Below are positions 8,507 to 17,748 of a stretch of 64,000 nt of DNA, one piece after another. This DNA is from Kibdelosporangium aridum (GTDB lineage: Bacteria; Actinomycetota; Actinomycetes; Mycobacteriales; Pseudonocardiaceae). The notes below the pieces were generated by a model. The model did not search any database and was not told the origin of the DNA. It saw only the letters and a list, made by a program, of their open reading frames with translations. The position numbers and the translations under genes are program-made. The stretch lies in assembly GCF_900176515.1 (NCBI RefSeq), contig NZ_FWXV01000022.1, forward strand, positions 1 through 64,000, given 5' to 3'. Each line of letters begins with the position of its first letter. Positions within the stretch are counted from its first letter, which is position 1.

Positions 8507-9700
8507 TGTGGGGTTTCATAAGGCGGCTTTGTGACTGTGACCTGCGCGTTAAGCCGCGGCGGGTTCGTACTCGTTGATCAGGCCGCCGAGGATGGGCTGG
8601 CGGCGAACCTGGGTGGAACTTTCGTGGAGGATAGGGCGGTCTCGTCGTGGCGGGACGAGATACAGAGCTCGGTGCGGGCGGCGTGTGTTGTAGTGAGTGA
8701 CGTACTGCGCAAGAACGGTGCGCAGGTGACGTTCGCCGATGATCAGAAGTCGGTCGGTGAGTTCGCGTCGTACTGTGCCGATGAACCGCTCGGCGTAACA
8801 GTTCGCTCTCGGGCAGCCGGGCGGGATCTTGACGACCTCGATGCCGGCGCTGGCGAAGGCGGTGTCGAACGTGGCGGTGAATTGGCCGGCGCGGTCGCGG
8901 ATCAGGAATCGGAAGTCGTCAGCTCGGTCGCTGAGGTTCATGAGCAGGTTGCGGGCTTGTTGGGTGGTCCATGGTCCGTCGGGGTGGGGTGTGGTGCCGA
9001 GGATGTGGACGTAGCGGGTGGCCACCTCGAGTACGAAGAACACGTAGACGCGTTTGAGGGTGACTGCGCAGTCGACGTGGAAGAAGTCGCAGGCCAATAG
9101 CGTCGTGGCTTGGGTGCGCAGGAACCGCCGCCATGAGGTGTCGGAGTCTCGCTGCGGCGCTGGTCGAATTCGTGAACGTTTGAGCACGCGTCGGACGGTC
9201 GAGGCGGCTACCCGATGGCCGAGTTTGAGCAGCTCGCCTTGAATCCTGCGGTATCCCCAACTGGTGTTCTCGCGTGCCATTCGTTCGATCAACGTGACGA
9301 CGGCGCGGTCGATGGGTGGACGTCCTGTTCTGTTGGGATAAGTCCACTTGTGGGCTACCAGTCGTCGGTGCCAGCGCAGGATCGTGCCGGGCGTGACCAG
9401 TCGATGTCTGCGTAGCATGCTGGGAAGACGCTGCACCAAAGCTGCGAGCACCGCGCGGTCAGCCCAGTCGAGTCGGGGGCGAGGGTTCGCCCGGCGCAGT
9501 ACAGCTATCTCGTGGCGTAGCACCAGCAATTCGACGTCCTTGGACGTCGTGGACCGGCCAAGCAGAACGAGCCATCCACCAAGCCGAACGAAGATCAGGT
9601 ACAACAGTCGTAGCCACACGACTCGCGATCATGCCTTGCCTGGCGACTGGCGTGATCATGACAGGTCAAGCCCGATAGCGCAGGGTTTTGGAACCCTACA
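8507..9700 (-). mobile_element. Insertion sequence, family A copy 2, full length
   Basis: The left end TGTGGGGTTTCATAA at 8507 corresponds to the reverse complement of the right end at 9685-9700 (GTTTTGGAACCCTACA). Total length is about 1194 bases, agreeing with copy 1 at 4536-5727. It carries an intact 356-aa transposase and is the best candidate for the autonomous member. The right end abuts a fragment of another transposase, so it inserted into or next to older IS debris. Confidence 0.8.
8549..9619 (-). CDS. Integrase-core DDE transposase, family A copy 2, intact
   Basis: The 356-aa transposase has the order seen in copy 1: MWLRLLYLIFVRLGGW leader, WGYRRIQGELLKLGHRVAAS helix-turn-helix region, then an rve core with acidic residues in ACDFF, FLIRDRA and CYAERF. 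The C-terminus LGGLINEYEPAAA is complete and shared with the deleted derivative at 14.1 kb. No frameshift or stop is visible, so it may be active and able to move the other family-A copies in trans. Confidence 0.88.
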   Translation of the reverse strand: MWLRLLYLIFVRLGGWLVLLGRSTTSKDVELLVLRHEIAVLRRANPRPRLDWADRAVLAALVQRLPSMLRRHRLVTPGTILRWHRRLVAHKWTYPNRTGRPPIDRAVVTLIERMARENTSWGYRRIQGELLKLGHRVAASTVRRVLKRSRIRPAPQRDSDTSWRRFLRTQATTLLACDFFHVDCAVTLKRVYVFFVLEVATRYVHILGTTPHPDGPWTTQQARNLLMNLSDRADDFRFLIRDRAGQFTATFDTAFASAGIEVVKIPPGCPRANCYAERFIGTVRRELTDRLLIIGERHLRTVLAQYVTHYNTRRPHRALYLVPPRRDRPILHESSTQVRRQPILGGLINEYEPAAA

Positions 9701-9703
9701 GGG

Positions 9704-9899
9704 GAAGCATTCGGGCAGGCGTGGCGAGGATCGCGCGATCTGACCAGGAGAAACGAGGCTTCGGGTTGTTGCGTCGCAGCACGGCGGGCTCGTGGCGCAA
9801 GGCGAGTATTTCGGCGTCCTTTGACGCTGACGATCGAGCGAACAGGGCAAGCCAGGACAGCACCTGACCAAAGAGCCGATAGACCAGACGAACAGACAC
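9704..9899 (-). pseudogene. N-terminal fragment of another integrase-type transposase
   Basis: The minus strand reads MSVRLVYRLFGQVLSWLALF, then SKDAEILALRHEPAVL and PKPRFSWSDRAIL, the first 65 or so residues of a related but distinct transposase. The rest is absent where family-A copy 2 ends at 9700. It is a relic without the catalytic core. Confidence 0.65.
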
Positions 9900-9970
9900 G
9901 ATCGCAGATCGTCGGACGTCACGATCGCCCAGGTCAAACCAGATGGCCGCATTCTCGACCAGGACAGCCA

Positions 9971-10090
9971 GAAGGCGTGCACCTGCTGGTGATCGAGCGG
10001 CTATCTGCCCAGTGGGACGCGGTGCCAGGCCAAGACGGGACGACCATGTGGGCAGACGTGCTCGTGGTCCTGCCCCGGCAGGCCGCGAAC
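9971..10090 (+). pseudogene. C-terminal scrap resembling an RsbW-type ATP-binding protein
   Basis: The short reading VHLLVIERLSAQWDAVPGQD followed by GTTMWADV resembles the last strand of HATPase anti-sigma regulators, which end with a line of the type GRGLxLVExLSxxWG...GKxVWAEL. Nothing upstream in frame continues the domain. The match is short, so this is a tentative call. Confidence 0.3.
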
Positions 10091-10239
10091 CCGAAACAGA
10101 TAGATCGAGAGGCTCCCGGGCGTTGCGATCAGCCCTCCAGATGCCTCAGCACGACTGCGTCGGGGGCGCGCCGCAGCGTCGCCGCCGGTTCACCCTCGAT
10201 GCCAGCAGCAGTCCCACCACCCGACGCGTTCCCGCGCCC

Positions 10240-10372
10240 GCAACCGGGGAGGTGGAAGACGTCGCAAGTGGCATCGCGGACGCCAGGGCCCGCAGGAACC
10301 GTCGCCACGACGTGTCCGTGTCCTGAGGTCGGGGCCGATGGTATCCGCAAGCGCTTTTGGCACAGCCGACAC
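10240..10372 (-). pseudogene. Internal fragment of a family-A-like transposase
   Basis: On the minus strand KRLRIPSAP followed, after a frame change, by DTDTSWRRFLRA and a damaged LATSSTS matches the region just before the first catalytic aspartate in the transposases at 4606-5646 and 8549-9619 (KRLRIPPAPKR, DTSWRRFLRAQA, ACDFF). It is about 45 codons with at least one frameshift. Confidence 0.5.
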
Positions 10373-10395
10373 GCCACCTGATTGTGAGCTGATCT

Positions 10396-11487
10396 CTACG
10401 AGCTCAGGGTGGTTTGCGTGGTCTGGAGGGTGCGGGTGAGCCGGGAGTACAGGCCTGCGCCTTTATCGGTGGTGATGGGCTTGTCGATCCCGCTGGAGAT
10501 GGTGACCAGCCCGGCGTCGACGGCCTTGCGCACGGCCAGTTCACACGCCAGCCGATCGCGGCCGGTCCACTGCGAGAGGGTGTGCAGGACGCTCTGCTGC
10601 GTCTTGGTGTCCGAGGCGGCGATGACGACCACCTCCGGCGAGAGGGCGACCAGTTCGGTGCCCGGCCCGTCCCGCCAGTCCACCACGGTCACGCCCGGTG
10701 CCCGGCGGGCGGCGAGTGCGGCGATCAGGGCCTGCCCGCCGTAGCTCCACCCGGCCGGGGTGGCGTGGTTCTGTTGCCGCCGCCGGGTCAGCGCCGCCCA
10801 GTGCTCGGCCTCCGCGCGTCGGCCCGTCAGGTAGGGCTGCCCGGGGATGGCCGGCAGGTCGGCCGCCCGGTCGGCGGTCACGGTGATCCAGTGCGCGGTC
10901 TCCTTCTGCCCTGTTGCCGCCGGGGTCCGCTGCCGCATCCTGGCCAGCAGTTGCCCGGCCTCGGTGAGCCGACCGGCGACAAGCCGTCGGTTGCCCCCAT
11001 CGGCTAACGGTCGCAGGTCGTTGACTCGCGCCTGCAGTCGCCGGGTCCAGAACCGCAGCTCGTCCGCGCCGGTCGGGAAGGGCGGGGAGCTGGGCGCGTG
11101 GTGGTTGACCGGTCGCCCTCGGCCGTCCACTGCGGGCCTCGGCGGATCGGTCAGTCGCTTGGCCAACTCCCGGACTACGGCCATGGTCAGCGCGACCCGC
11201 TGGTCCTGGTCGAGCTGGTCGAACGGTGGCCTCGTGTCGCGGTTGGTGTCCCACCCGGCCCGGGCGTGGCCGACCAGGTCGTCGGGGAGAAACCCGGTCG
11301 ACGGACCGCAGATCGCGGCGATCAGCTGTCGGTCCTGCTCGCGGCTGACCAGGGCTACGGGGTCAGCGGGGCGCAGCCCAGCGACATCGGAATGGTACCC
11401 CGCGGTCTCGCTCTGTGAGCGTAAAGCGGATCGGGAGTGCTTGCCGGGCTTGGGTTTGCGCCCCGTCGACTTCGGCACGACCACCAT
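10396..11487 (-). CDS. Hypothetical protein, 363 aa
   Basis: The protein is not recognised. It has a basic N-terminus (KSTGRKPKPGKHSRSALRSQ), a helical middle, a segment WSYGGQALIAALAARRAPGV followed by VTVVDWRDGPGTELVALSP, and a C-terminal helical part with a possible winged-helix pattern (RKAVDAGLVTISSGI). There is no signal peptide or membrane segment. Coding is supported by strong third-position GC and absence of stops over 1.1 kb. It lies about 2 kb from the tRNA-Arg scar, so it could be cargo or maintenance DNA of a lost integrative element. Confidence 0.65.
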   Translation of the reverse strand: MVVVPKSTGRKPKPGKHSRSALRSQSETAGYHSDVAGLRPADPVALVSREQDRQLIAAICGPSTGFLPDDLVGHARAGWDTNRDTRPPFDQLDQDQRVALTMAVVRELAKRLTDPPRPAVDGRGRPVNHHAPSSPPFPTGADELRFWTRRLQARVNDLRPLADGGNRRLVAGRLTEAGQLLARMRQRTPAATGQKETAHWITVTADRAADLPAIPGQPYLTGRRAEAEHWAALTRRRQQNHATPAGWSYGGQALIAALAARRAPGVTVVDWRDGPGTELVALSPEVVVIAASDTKTQQSVLHTLSQWTGRDRLACELAVRKAVDAGLVTISSGIDKPITTDKGAGLYSRLTRTLQTTQTTLSS

Positions 11488-11591
11488 GCTGACCGCCTCT
11501 CCACGGTGGGCTGGTCACCGACACCCCGCGCCGCGCGAAGTTCGCCCGAGTAGCCCAACCCGGACGGTCGGCGGGCCGGCGTGAGTTGCCC

Positions 11592-11747
11592 ATGCCGCCA
11601 TGGTTGTGCAACAGCGGAAGACCGGCAACCTTCGAAGGCGATGTCCCTCTGCTGCTGCAAATGGCCGGGCATACACTGTGGGTCGCCGTCAGTAGGATCA
11701 GCGGCGAGGCGGCAAGCGCCGACCGCGTGAAAGTGGGCCATGGCTGA
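11592..11747 (+). CDS. Possible 51-aa hypothetical protein
   Basis: A short frame from ATG 11592 reads MPPWLCNSGRPATFEGDVP with a hydrophobic LLLQMAGHTLWVAVSRI run and ends inside the start of the methyltransferase gene, overlapping it by 8 bases. The overlap and amino-acid mix are compatible with a small coupled gene or the tail of a lost one. There is no family match and no clear ribosome site. Confidence 0.3.
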   Translation: MPPWLCNSGRPATFEGDVPLLLQMAGHTLWVAVSRISGEAASADRVKVGHG

Positions 11748-12588
11748 GAACTCGAGGGGTGGGAACGGCCCCACTGACGAGCTGGTGCTGGCGGGCGTCG
11801 ACACCACCAAACCAAGCGTTGCCCGCGTGTACGACATGATGCTCGGCGGCAAGGACCACTACGAGGTGGACCGCGAGTTCTACCGGCGCACGATGGAGAT
11901 CGAGCCGAACGCGCCGCTGCTGGCCCAGGTGTTGCGCCGATGGCTGATCAGGGTGGTGCGCTACCTGACCACGACCGCGAAGGTCGACCAGTTCCTGGAC
12001 TGCGGGTCCGGGCTGCCCACGGCGGAGAACACCCACCAGGTCGCCCAGCGCATCAACCCCGAGGCCACGGTCGTCTACGTGGACAACGACCCGATGGTGA
12101 TCGCGCACGGCCGCGCGCTGCTCGAGGAGAACGACCACACCCATGTGGTAGCCGCCGACCTGCGCTACCCGGATGACCTGTTCGCCCACCCGGTGGTGTC
12201 CCGGTCGTTGGACTTCGACCGCCCGATCGCGCTCATGCAGTGCGCCACCATCCATCACGTCGAGGACGACGAGAACCCGCGTGAGCTGATGGCCCGGTAC
12301 ATCGAACTGCTGCCGTCGGGCTCGTACGTCTTGTTGAGCCACTTCTGCGACCCGGACGACGGCAGCGAGGTCAGCGCGCTGGCCAAAGCCATGGAAGCCA
12401 ATCTCCGCAGCGCTATCGGCAGGGGCCGATGCCGTACTCCTGCCGAGATCGAGTCCTATCTGACCGGCCTCGAGATCCTCGAACCCGGCCTGGTCCCGGT
12501 CGGTGACTGGTGGCCCGAGGGCCCTCGCCTCACTCCGGTCATGCCGATCGACTTCATCGGCTGGGGAGCCGTCGGCCGCAAGCCCTGA
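11740..12588 (+). CDS. SAM-dependent methyltransferase of the DUF574 (Methyltransf_19) family
   Basis: A 282-aa cytosolic protein. The N-terminal signature KPSVARVYDMMLGGKDHYEV is diagnostic of this actinomycete-specific family, with RVYDxxLGGKD as its core. The SAM site is seen as QFLDCGSGLPTAENTH and VVYVDNDPMVIAHG. A later segment, LMQCATIHHVEDDENPRELM, matches motif IV and the substrate side. Its natural substrate is unknown across the family, which is expanded in actinomycetes and often sits near regulators. The start ATG is preceded by a GTGAAAGTGG stretch, a weak ribosome site. The downstream neighbour is a decayed acyl-CoA synthetase. Confidence 0.9.
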   Translation: MAENSRGGNGPTDELVLAGVDTTKPSVARVYDMMLGGKDHYEVDREFYRRTMEIEPNAPLLAQVLRRWLIRVVRYLTTTAKVDQFLDCGSGLPTAENTHQVAQRINPEATVVYVDNDPMVIAHGRALLEENDHTHVVAADLRYPDDLFAHPVVSRSLDFDRPIALMQCATIHHVEDDENPRELMARYIELLPSGSYVLLSHFCDPDDGSEVSALAKAMEANLRSAIGRGRCRTPAEIESYLTGLEILEPGLVPVGDWWPEGPRLTPVMPIDFIGWGAVGRKP

Positions 12589-12659
12589 CTCCATGCCGTG
12601 CGGGCACAGCCGCCTTCGGTGTGCCGGGTCGAACGTGGTTTACGTAATTTGTCGCGGTC

Positions 12660-13642
12660 CCCATGCGGTCGCCTGCTGGAAGACTGTTCGGTCATCGGCC
12701 GGTGTCTGCGGTCTCCGCTGCTACCTGTACAACGGTGCCGCCTACCTCGAGACGGTGTTCGCCGCTCTCAAGATCGGTGCCGCATCGGTCAACGCGAACT
12801 ATCGCTACACGCAGGACGAGCTGCCCGCACTGCTCACCGACGCCGCGGCCCTGGTCTTCAGCGGGAACTCGCCGCGAACGTCACGCACGCCACGCGACAC
12901 GTAACAGCGTTGCGCCTGCTGGTCCGGGTCGGTCCCGCCGTGGACAACCCCGGGCCGGTGGTGCCCGAACTGGAGGATCTGCTCGCCGCGACCGAACCCC
13001 GTCCTGGCGAGCCGCGCGCCGGTTCGGATCAGCTCATGATGTACACGGGTGGCACCACCGGCAGACCCAAAGGTGTGATCTGGCGGCAGACCGACCTGCT
13101 GCACGCACTGGTGGTACCGATCTTCCGGCCATTGGGCGTGTCCGCTCTGCCCTCAACACTCGACTAAGCAGTCGAGCTGGCGGTGACCGCACGAGCCGAG
13201 GGCCACGCGCCGGCGACAATGCCGGTCGCCCCACTCATGCACGCGACCGGACTGTTCAACTCCATGGGCGCCTTGCTGACCGGCGGCCGGGTGATCATCG
13301 CGCGCCGCGATCGGCTGGACGCCCGGCACGTGTGGGAAACCGTTACCCAGCAACAGGTCGGCGTGATCATCGTGGCGGGCAACGGCGATCTGCCAACCAC
13401 TGACCGACGAACTGGTAGCCGCAGAGAACTCAGGGCGTCCACACGATCTGCGTTCGCTCACATCGGTTCTCAGCTCGGGAACCGCGCTGAGCGACCGGCC
13501 CAAACGAGCCCTGCACCAGCGAACCGACGTCACGATCGTCGACGCCCTCGCCGCGAGCGAAGGAGGCCCGTTCGCCTTCGCGGTCACCTCGTCCGTCAAC
13601 GCGCACCACGTCGGCGAGGTCGTACGCCTCGATGAGCGCCAC
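12660..13642 (+). pseudogene. Acyl-CoA synthetase (AMP-binding) pseudogene with several frameshifts
   Basis: Pieces of one AMP-forming ligase are spread over three frames. LYNGAAYLETVFAALKIGA and ANYRYTQDEL come first, then MMYTGGTTGRPKGVIW (the ATP-binding P-loop), a stop after SALPSTLD, then PVAPLMHATGLFNSMGALL and GGRVIIARRDRLD, and finally TSVLSSGTALSDRPKRALHQ and VDALAASEGG. The order matches FadD-type synthetases such as those activating steroid-like or fatty acids. The N-terminus and C-terminal domain are missing. It is dead and has no obvious link to the methyltransferase beside it. Confidence 0.75.
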
Positions 13643-14051
13643 GACATCCTGAACGTGCGTGCTCAGTCCCACCGAGGGGTTGAGCAGGTGGGCACGGTCG
13701 CCGCGAAGATGCTCTTCCTGGACGGCGGCGTGGTGCTTTCCGGTGTGGCCATGGTGTGCGCACTCCTTCGTCTGGTGAACCGAAATCTAGGCCAGCCGAC
13801 GATGGAGGTCCTTGGTCTTCTGTGGCAGCCCGGCTACGTCATCTGTCTCGACTCGAGATGTGGCGGGAAGCAGCCGTCGTCCACCACGGTATTGTGTCGC
13901 GTTTGGACGATCATGTCGGCCATGCACGTGTTCGTCACCCGCTGATCCCCAGTGGGCGGATAACCCAGCCGACAAACAGATCGTCCGCTGATCGGACGCA
14001 CCCGGCAGGAATCCCCGGCACCGACCGTTCGGCGAACTGAGGGTTTGAATG
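13643..14051. other. No convincing gene
   Basis: The stretch between the synthetase remnant and the deleted IS holds a 96-aa plus-strand frame (13655-13945, with a hydrophobic start KMLFLDGGVVLSGVAMVCAL) without a ribosome site or family match. I see nothing else. Confidence 0.3.
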
Positions 14052-14491
14052 TGTGGGGTTCCAAAAAGTGTGCTCCGGGCCCCGTGACCAGGGCCCTACG
14101 CCGCTGTGGGTTCGTACTCGTTGATCAAGCCGCCCAGGATGGGCTGGCGGCGAATCTGCGTGGAACTTTCGCGGGGGACGGGGCGTGACCAATCGATGGC
14201 TACGCAGCAGGTTGGGTAGTCGGCGTACCAGTGCGGCGAGTACGGCGCGGTCGGCCCAGTCGAGTCGTGGGCGAGGGTTGATGCGGCGCAGTGCAGCGAC
14301 CTCGTGCCGTAACACCAGCAACTCCACGTCCTTGGACGCCGAAGACCGGCCAAACAAGACAAGCCACTGACCGAGCCGAACGAAGATCAGATACACCAGT
14401 CGTAGCCACACGACCTACGATCATGCCGTCCCCGTCGACCCGCGTGGCCATTGCAGTCCAGGGCTGCAGTGCAGCGTTTTGAAACCTCACA
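14052..14491 (-). mobile_element. 440-bp internally deleted derivative of IS family A
   Basis: The ends match the full copies: TGTGGGGTTCCAAAAAG at 14052 and the reverse complement of GTTTTGAAACCTCACA at 14476-14491. Inside, the minus strand keeps about 75 N-terminal transposase codons (MWLRLVYLIFVRLGQW to NLLRSHRLVT). These join directly to the last 24 codons in another frame (QIRRQPILGGLINEYEPTAA). About 750 bases including all three catalytic acids are missing, so it could move only with help from an intact copy. Confidence 0.8.
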
Positions 14492-15203
14492 GGCCGCACA
14501 CCCGCATGGCCGCGCTGAACCTGCGCCCGACTGCTCAATCTTGGACTGGTCCGCCACAGTGCAGCCTGGGCATTGGCCTGACAGATCCGTTCACGCCAAC
14601 CCAGCCGGACTTGAACCGCCACAGCCACGCGACCACACCGGCTACCGGCGGAAAGAACGACCACATTGTCGATCCTTGAGGTCCGATCTAACTACCGCAC
14701 AGACGGCCCTTGTCGGCGTTCTTCCCGCCCTAATCCGCCTTATTCAGCACACTCCTAGACCGAATTAGGCCGAGGCGTTGGCCAGCTTCGGCATTCGACG
14801 TCGGAGTTTTGGCGAGGGCACGTCATTGACTGATGTGCGCCACGTGGAATTCCGAGCGCGCGGCTATCGGGAGGAATCGGAAAAACCGAACTTCTTCACG
14901 TCGAGCCGTTAGGCCCACCCGGGTTCGGTTGGGCGGTAATCGGGGCAGTCCATGGCAGTTCGCAGAGCCGTGTGGGTCGCGCACGTCGCGACTACTCCGC
15001 GGCTTATGCAAGATCGTTTGATACCAACACGCAAGCAATATCGTTCATTACCGACGGGTATCGATGTTGCTCCACAAGGGTATTTACTCGTCGGCCACCG
15101 CGGCATAAGGTGATCCGCCGAGCGGTCCTTGGGCCCCTATAGTGGCCGGGAGTATCAGGCGCTCCGTCGGTTGCGTGCCATATCGACATGAGGAGAAACG
15201 TTC
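14492..15203. other. Intergenic region without a recognised gene
   Basis: Short frames on both strands in this 700-base stretch show no family match or ribosome sites. The last 150 bases before 15204 are relatively AT-richer and presumably hold the promoter of the roadblock pair. Confidence 0.35.
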
Positions 15204-15206
15204 GTG

Positions 15207-15578
15207 ATGAATATCGACACGGCGCTGAAAGAGGCGATGTCCATTACCGGCGCGGTGGGTGCGGCGCTGGTCGACTACGAAAGCGGGATGTCGCTGGGCA
15301 CACTGGGTGGTGGTGACTGGCTGGACCTGGAGGTGGCCGCGGCCGGCAATACTGAGGTGGTGCGGTCGAAACTGCGGGTGATGTCCGCCCTCGGGCTCAC
15401 CGACAGCATCGAGGACATCCTGATCACCCTGCACCGCCAGTATCACCTGATCCGGTTGCTGCACCCGGCCAAGGGCACCTCGACGCTGTTTCTGTACCTG
15501 GTCCTAGACCGGGAACGAGCGAACCTCGCGCTGGCCCGGCACCAGCTCAAGCGCATCGAAACCGATTTGGTGGTATGA
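15207..15578 (+). CDS. Roadblock/LC7-like protein, first of a pair
   Basis: This 123-aa protein (ATG 15207; an in-frame GTG at 15204 is nearly as good, with AGGAG 9-12 bases upstream) has the alternating helix-strand pattern of roadblock/LC7 domains. MNIDTALKEAMSITGAVGAA, ALVDYESGMSLGTLGG and LFLYLVLDRERANLALARHQ stand out. Such proteins in bacteria work with small Ras-like GTPases (MglB-type) or in actinomycete conservons. Its stop overlaps the next gene's start (ATGA at 15575-15578), so the two are translationally coupled. There is no GTPase, kinase or DUF742 gene nearby. Confidence 0.75.
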   Translation: MNIDTALKEAMSITGAVGAALVDYESGMSLGTLGGGDWLDLEVAAAGNTEVVRSKLRVMSALGLTDSIEDILITLHRQYHLIRLLHPAKGTSTLFLYLVLDRERANLALARHQLKRIETDLVV

Positions 15579-16207
15579 GCCAGATGCAGACCACAGCGGC
15601 CACGGATGCTCCGGATTCCGCCGTGCTGCCCACGCGCAGGTCCGCCTCCGCGAGGCGGGATCCTGCGCCGGCCGGGCCGACGGTGACGCCGCCGTCGGGC
15701 GACGCCGAGGCGGGCACGCTGGCCGAGGCGGCGATGACCGCGGCGCTGGGAAAGATCCGCGGTCGTGTCGAGCGTGTCACCGGGCTGCTGGTGGCCACCC
15801 CGGACGGGCTGGTGTTGTACAGCGACACCCGTGGCATCGAGGAGGGCAGCGTCGAGGATCATAGTGTTGCGGCGATGGCCGCCGCGGCCATCGGGCTGGC
15901 CACCCAGTTCACCGGGCAGGCCAAGGTCGGCGCGCCGCGCGCGGCGATGTTCGAAGGCGTGTCCGGCTACGTCGGCGTTTTTCCCGTCGAGGGCTCCTTC
16001 CTGCTGGTGGTGTTTGGCGAGCCGGACATCACCATGGGTCTGTTCACCGTGGCCGCCCGGCAGGCGCTGTCCCTGTTCCAGCAGGCCATCCTCCGCCTGC
16101 GGGTGCACACCGTCCGGGCGGTCCGGCGTGCCTACTTCGAGCAGCCGGCGTCCACCGACGCCGGGCACGTGCAGGACCACAGCCCGGGTCTGGTGCGTGA
16201 GGAGTAA
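15575..16207 (+). CDS. Roadblock/LC7 domain protein, second of a pair
   Basis: The 210-aa protein has a disordered, Ala/Pro-rich N-terminal 50 residues and then a clear roadblock domain: GRVERVTGLLVATPDGLVLY, DHSVAAMAAAAIGLATQFTG, SGYVGVFPVEGSFLLVVFGE and DITMGLFTVAARQAL. The order (long helix, VxGLLVxTxDGLV strand, helix, strand) is that of MglB-like proteins. Coupled to the preceding gene by a 4-base overlap, it probably forms a heteromer with it. The regulated GTPase would have to be encoded elsewhere. Confidence 0.82.
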   Translation: MSQMQTTAATDAPDSAVLPTRRSASARRDPAPAGPTVTPPSGDAEAGTLAEAAMTAALGKIRGRVERVTGLLVATPDGLVLYSDTRGIEEGSVEDHSVAAMAAAAIGLATQFTGQAKVGAPRAAMFEGVSGYVGVFPVEGSFLLVVFGEPDITMGLFTVAARQALSLFQQAILRLRVHTVRAVRRAYFEQPASTDAGHVQDHSPGLVREE

Positions 16208-17316
16208 CGGTGGCAGGGTGTTCCGATCGTCCACTCAGGATCTGTTCTGGGGCAACGACCTCTGGTTCGAAACTGTCGAACTGCCGGTTGATCGGTTGAC
16301 TTCTAGCGGTGTCAGCCATGCCGAGCCGACGCGGTCAGGCTCGTCCGAACCGGATAGTGCGATCAGGGGTGGCTTGTGCTGACGGTGGCCGTCACGGCGT
16401 TTGGCTGTGCAAGGGCCATCCTCAGCTCACACTTGTCCAGGAACGGCGGACAAGTGTGATGTCGAGAGAAGTGATCATGTGATCGGAAGGGGCCGGCGAC
16501 CGCGATCTGGTCGTGCTGTCACTGATCGACGTCCCAGCCAACATGGCAGGTTCGCGACCACATACCTGGAGCAGCGCAACGGCAGGCACAACGAGATCTA
16601 CTGGTCGCAGTTCGTCAGCCGGTCGCCGACCGTCGACCAAACCCTGAACAGTGACAACCCTGTTGGTGCCGAAACTCCGTCCGTGCTGGTCACACCGCCC
16701 GGTGGTACTGGTGGAGGATGCCGCCAGAGCCCTTTCCGTGTCGGCGGCAGGTGAGGCGGGGCAGCGGTGATTCAGGTAGCTGAAGGCGCTAGATCGTTGT
16801 CCCGGCCACGGCCAACGGTCCAGAGTGGGCCGTTCGACCGCGTCGAGGGCGAGCGCAGGTGCCCAGTCACGTGGCCTCGTGAAAGTGGGGCTGCGAGTCG
16901 GTAGTCTGCGTGGATGGTTTCTCGCCAGGTTCGGTCCTGAGCGCTCTGCCGCGTGACCGGGAGGGACCGGGTTTTCCGTGGAGGGTGGCAGATGGCCGAG
17001 CAGACCCAGCGGTACGGTGGTTGGCGGCACGCACGACTGCTGGCTGGTGGCCGTGCACGTGGTTTCCGCACAACGATGCCCACTCAGCTCCTAGAGCCAC
17101 GAGTGGAATCTTCGTCACCATCAGCGCCGCAGACTGGCACGCCGGCGAGCCGGGCGTCGCGCAGATGCGCCCTAATTGGGTGGTCCAGGCGGCCCTGTCT
17201 CGTCCGTACTGACGCGCCGGACTCCCTTAGAGCAGTAAGCGCCTTCGCCGGGAGCGGGCGTCGTTTCTCGAGCACCGCAGGGAACCCAGCGAAGTATCGA
17301 TAGCGAGAGGTGGGAG
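16208..17316. other. 1.1-kb region without a convincing gene
   Basis: Frames on both strands here are short, lack ribosome sites and show no family motif. The only structured item is the inverted repeat at 16428-16458. It may be decayed accessory DNA. Confidence 0.4.
16428..16458. promoter_or_regulatory. 11-bp perfect inverted repeat
   Basis: CACACTTGTCC at 16428-16438 is followed by its exact reverse complement GGACAAGTGTG at 16448-16458 with a 9-base loop. It lies 220 bases after the roadblock pair. There is no U-run, so it is either a weak terminator for that operon or a regulator site. Confidence 0.4.
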
Positions 17317-17535
17317 ATGGGCACCAGGCGACAGCGCAGTGCCCGCCGGTTGGCCACCCTGTTGTCCGCGGCGGCCGGCACCTGGGTGATGGTGCGCTAT
17401 GACCGCACCGCCCGCGGCTACCGAGTCGTCTGGACCGGCGGCCCGACCAACCAGGCTATGCATGCTCTTGCCGAACGGCATGCCGCCAGCATTCCAGAGC
17501 TGGACCTCGGCGAGCTTGATTGGGATCGCGGCTGA
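17317..17535 (+). CDS. Small hypothetical protein, 72 aa
   Basis: An ATG start preceded by GAGAGGTGGGAG gives a basic N-terminus (MGTRRQRSARRLATLLSAAA), an aromatic-rich middle (GTWVMVRYDRTARGYRVVWT) and an acidic end (ELDLGELDWDRG). The good ribosome site supports translation. The family is not recognised; there is no signal peptide of usual length. Confidence 0.5.
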   Translation: MGTRRQRSARRLATLLSAAAGTWVMVRYDRTARGYRVVWTGGPTNQAMHALAERHAASIPELDLGELDWDRG

Positions 17536-17748
17536 CACTCATCAGGTCATCTGGACGCGGCTACTGGGGCAAGAATTGGCCCTTACGCGGGTCACGCGCC
17601 GTGCCCGCCGAACTGTGACTGGTTCGTGCGCGATCCGTGCTTTGTGGACAGTGGTGCTGTCCTGGTCGCGTCCGGCCGCGACGGGGCATCGTGGTCTCCC
17701 ACCTGCTGGCGGTAATTGTGCATGTCGTCGCTGCCTGAGCCGCCACCA

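Noticed and set aside
13655..13945. A 96-aa membrane-like protein after the acyl-CoA synthetase remnant
   Set aside because: There is a short hydrophobic run only, no ribosome site, and the text elsewhere looks random; it lies between debris and an IS.
16401..17303. Several frames of 90-120 codons on both strands
   Set aside because: None has a ribosome site, motif or consistent codon texture; they overlap in several frames as expected for non-coding GC-rich DNA.
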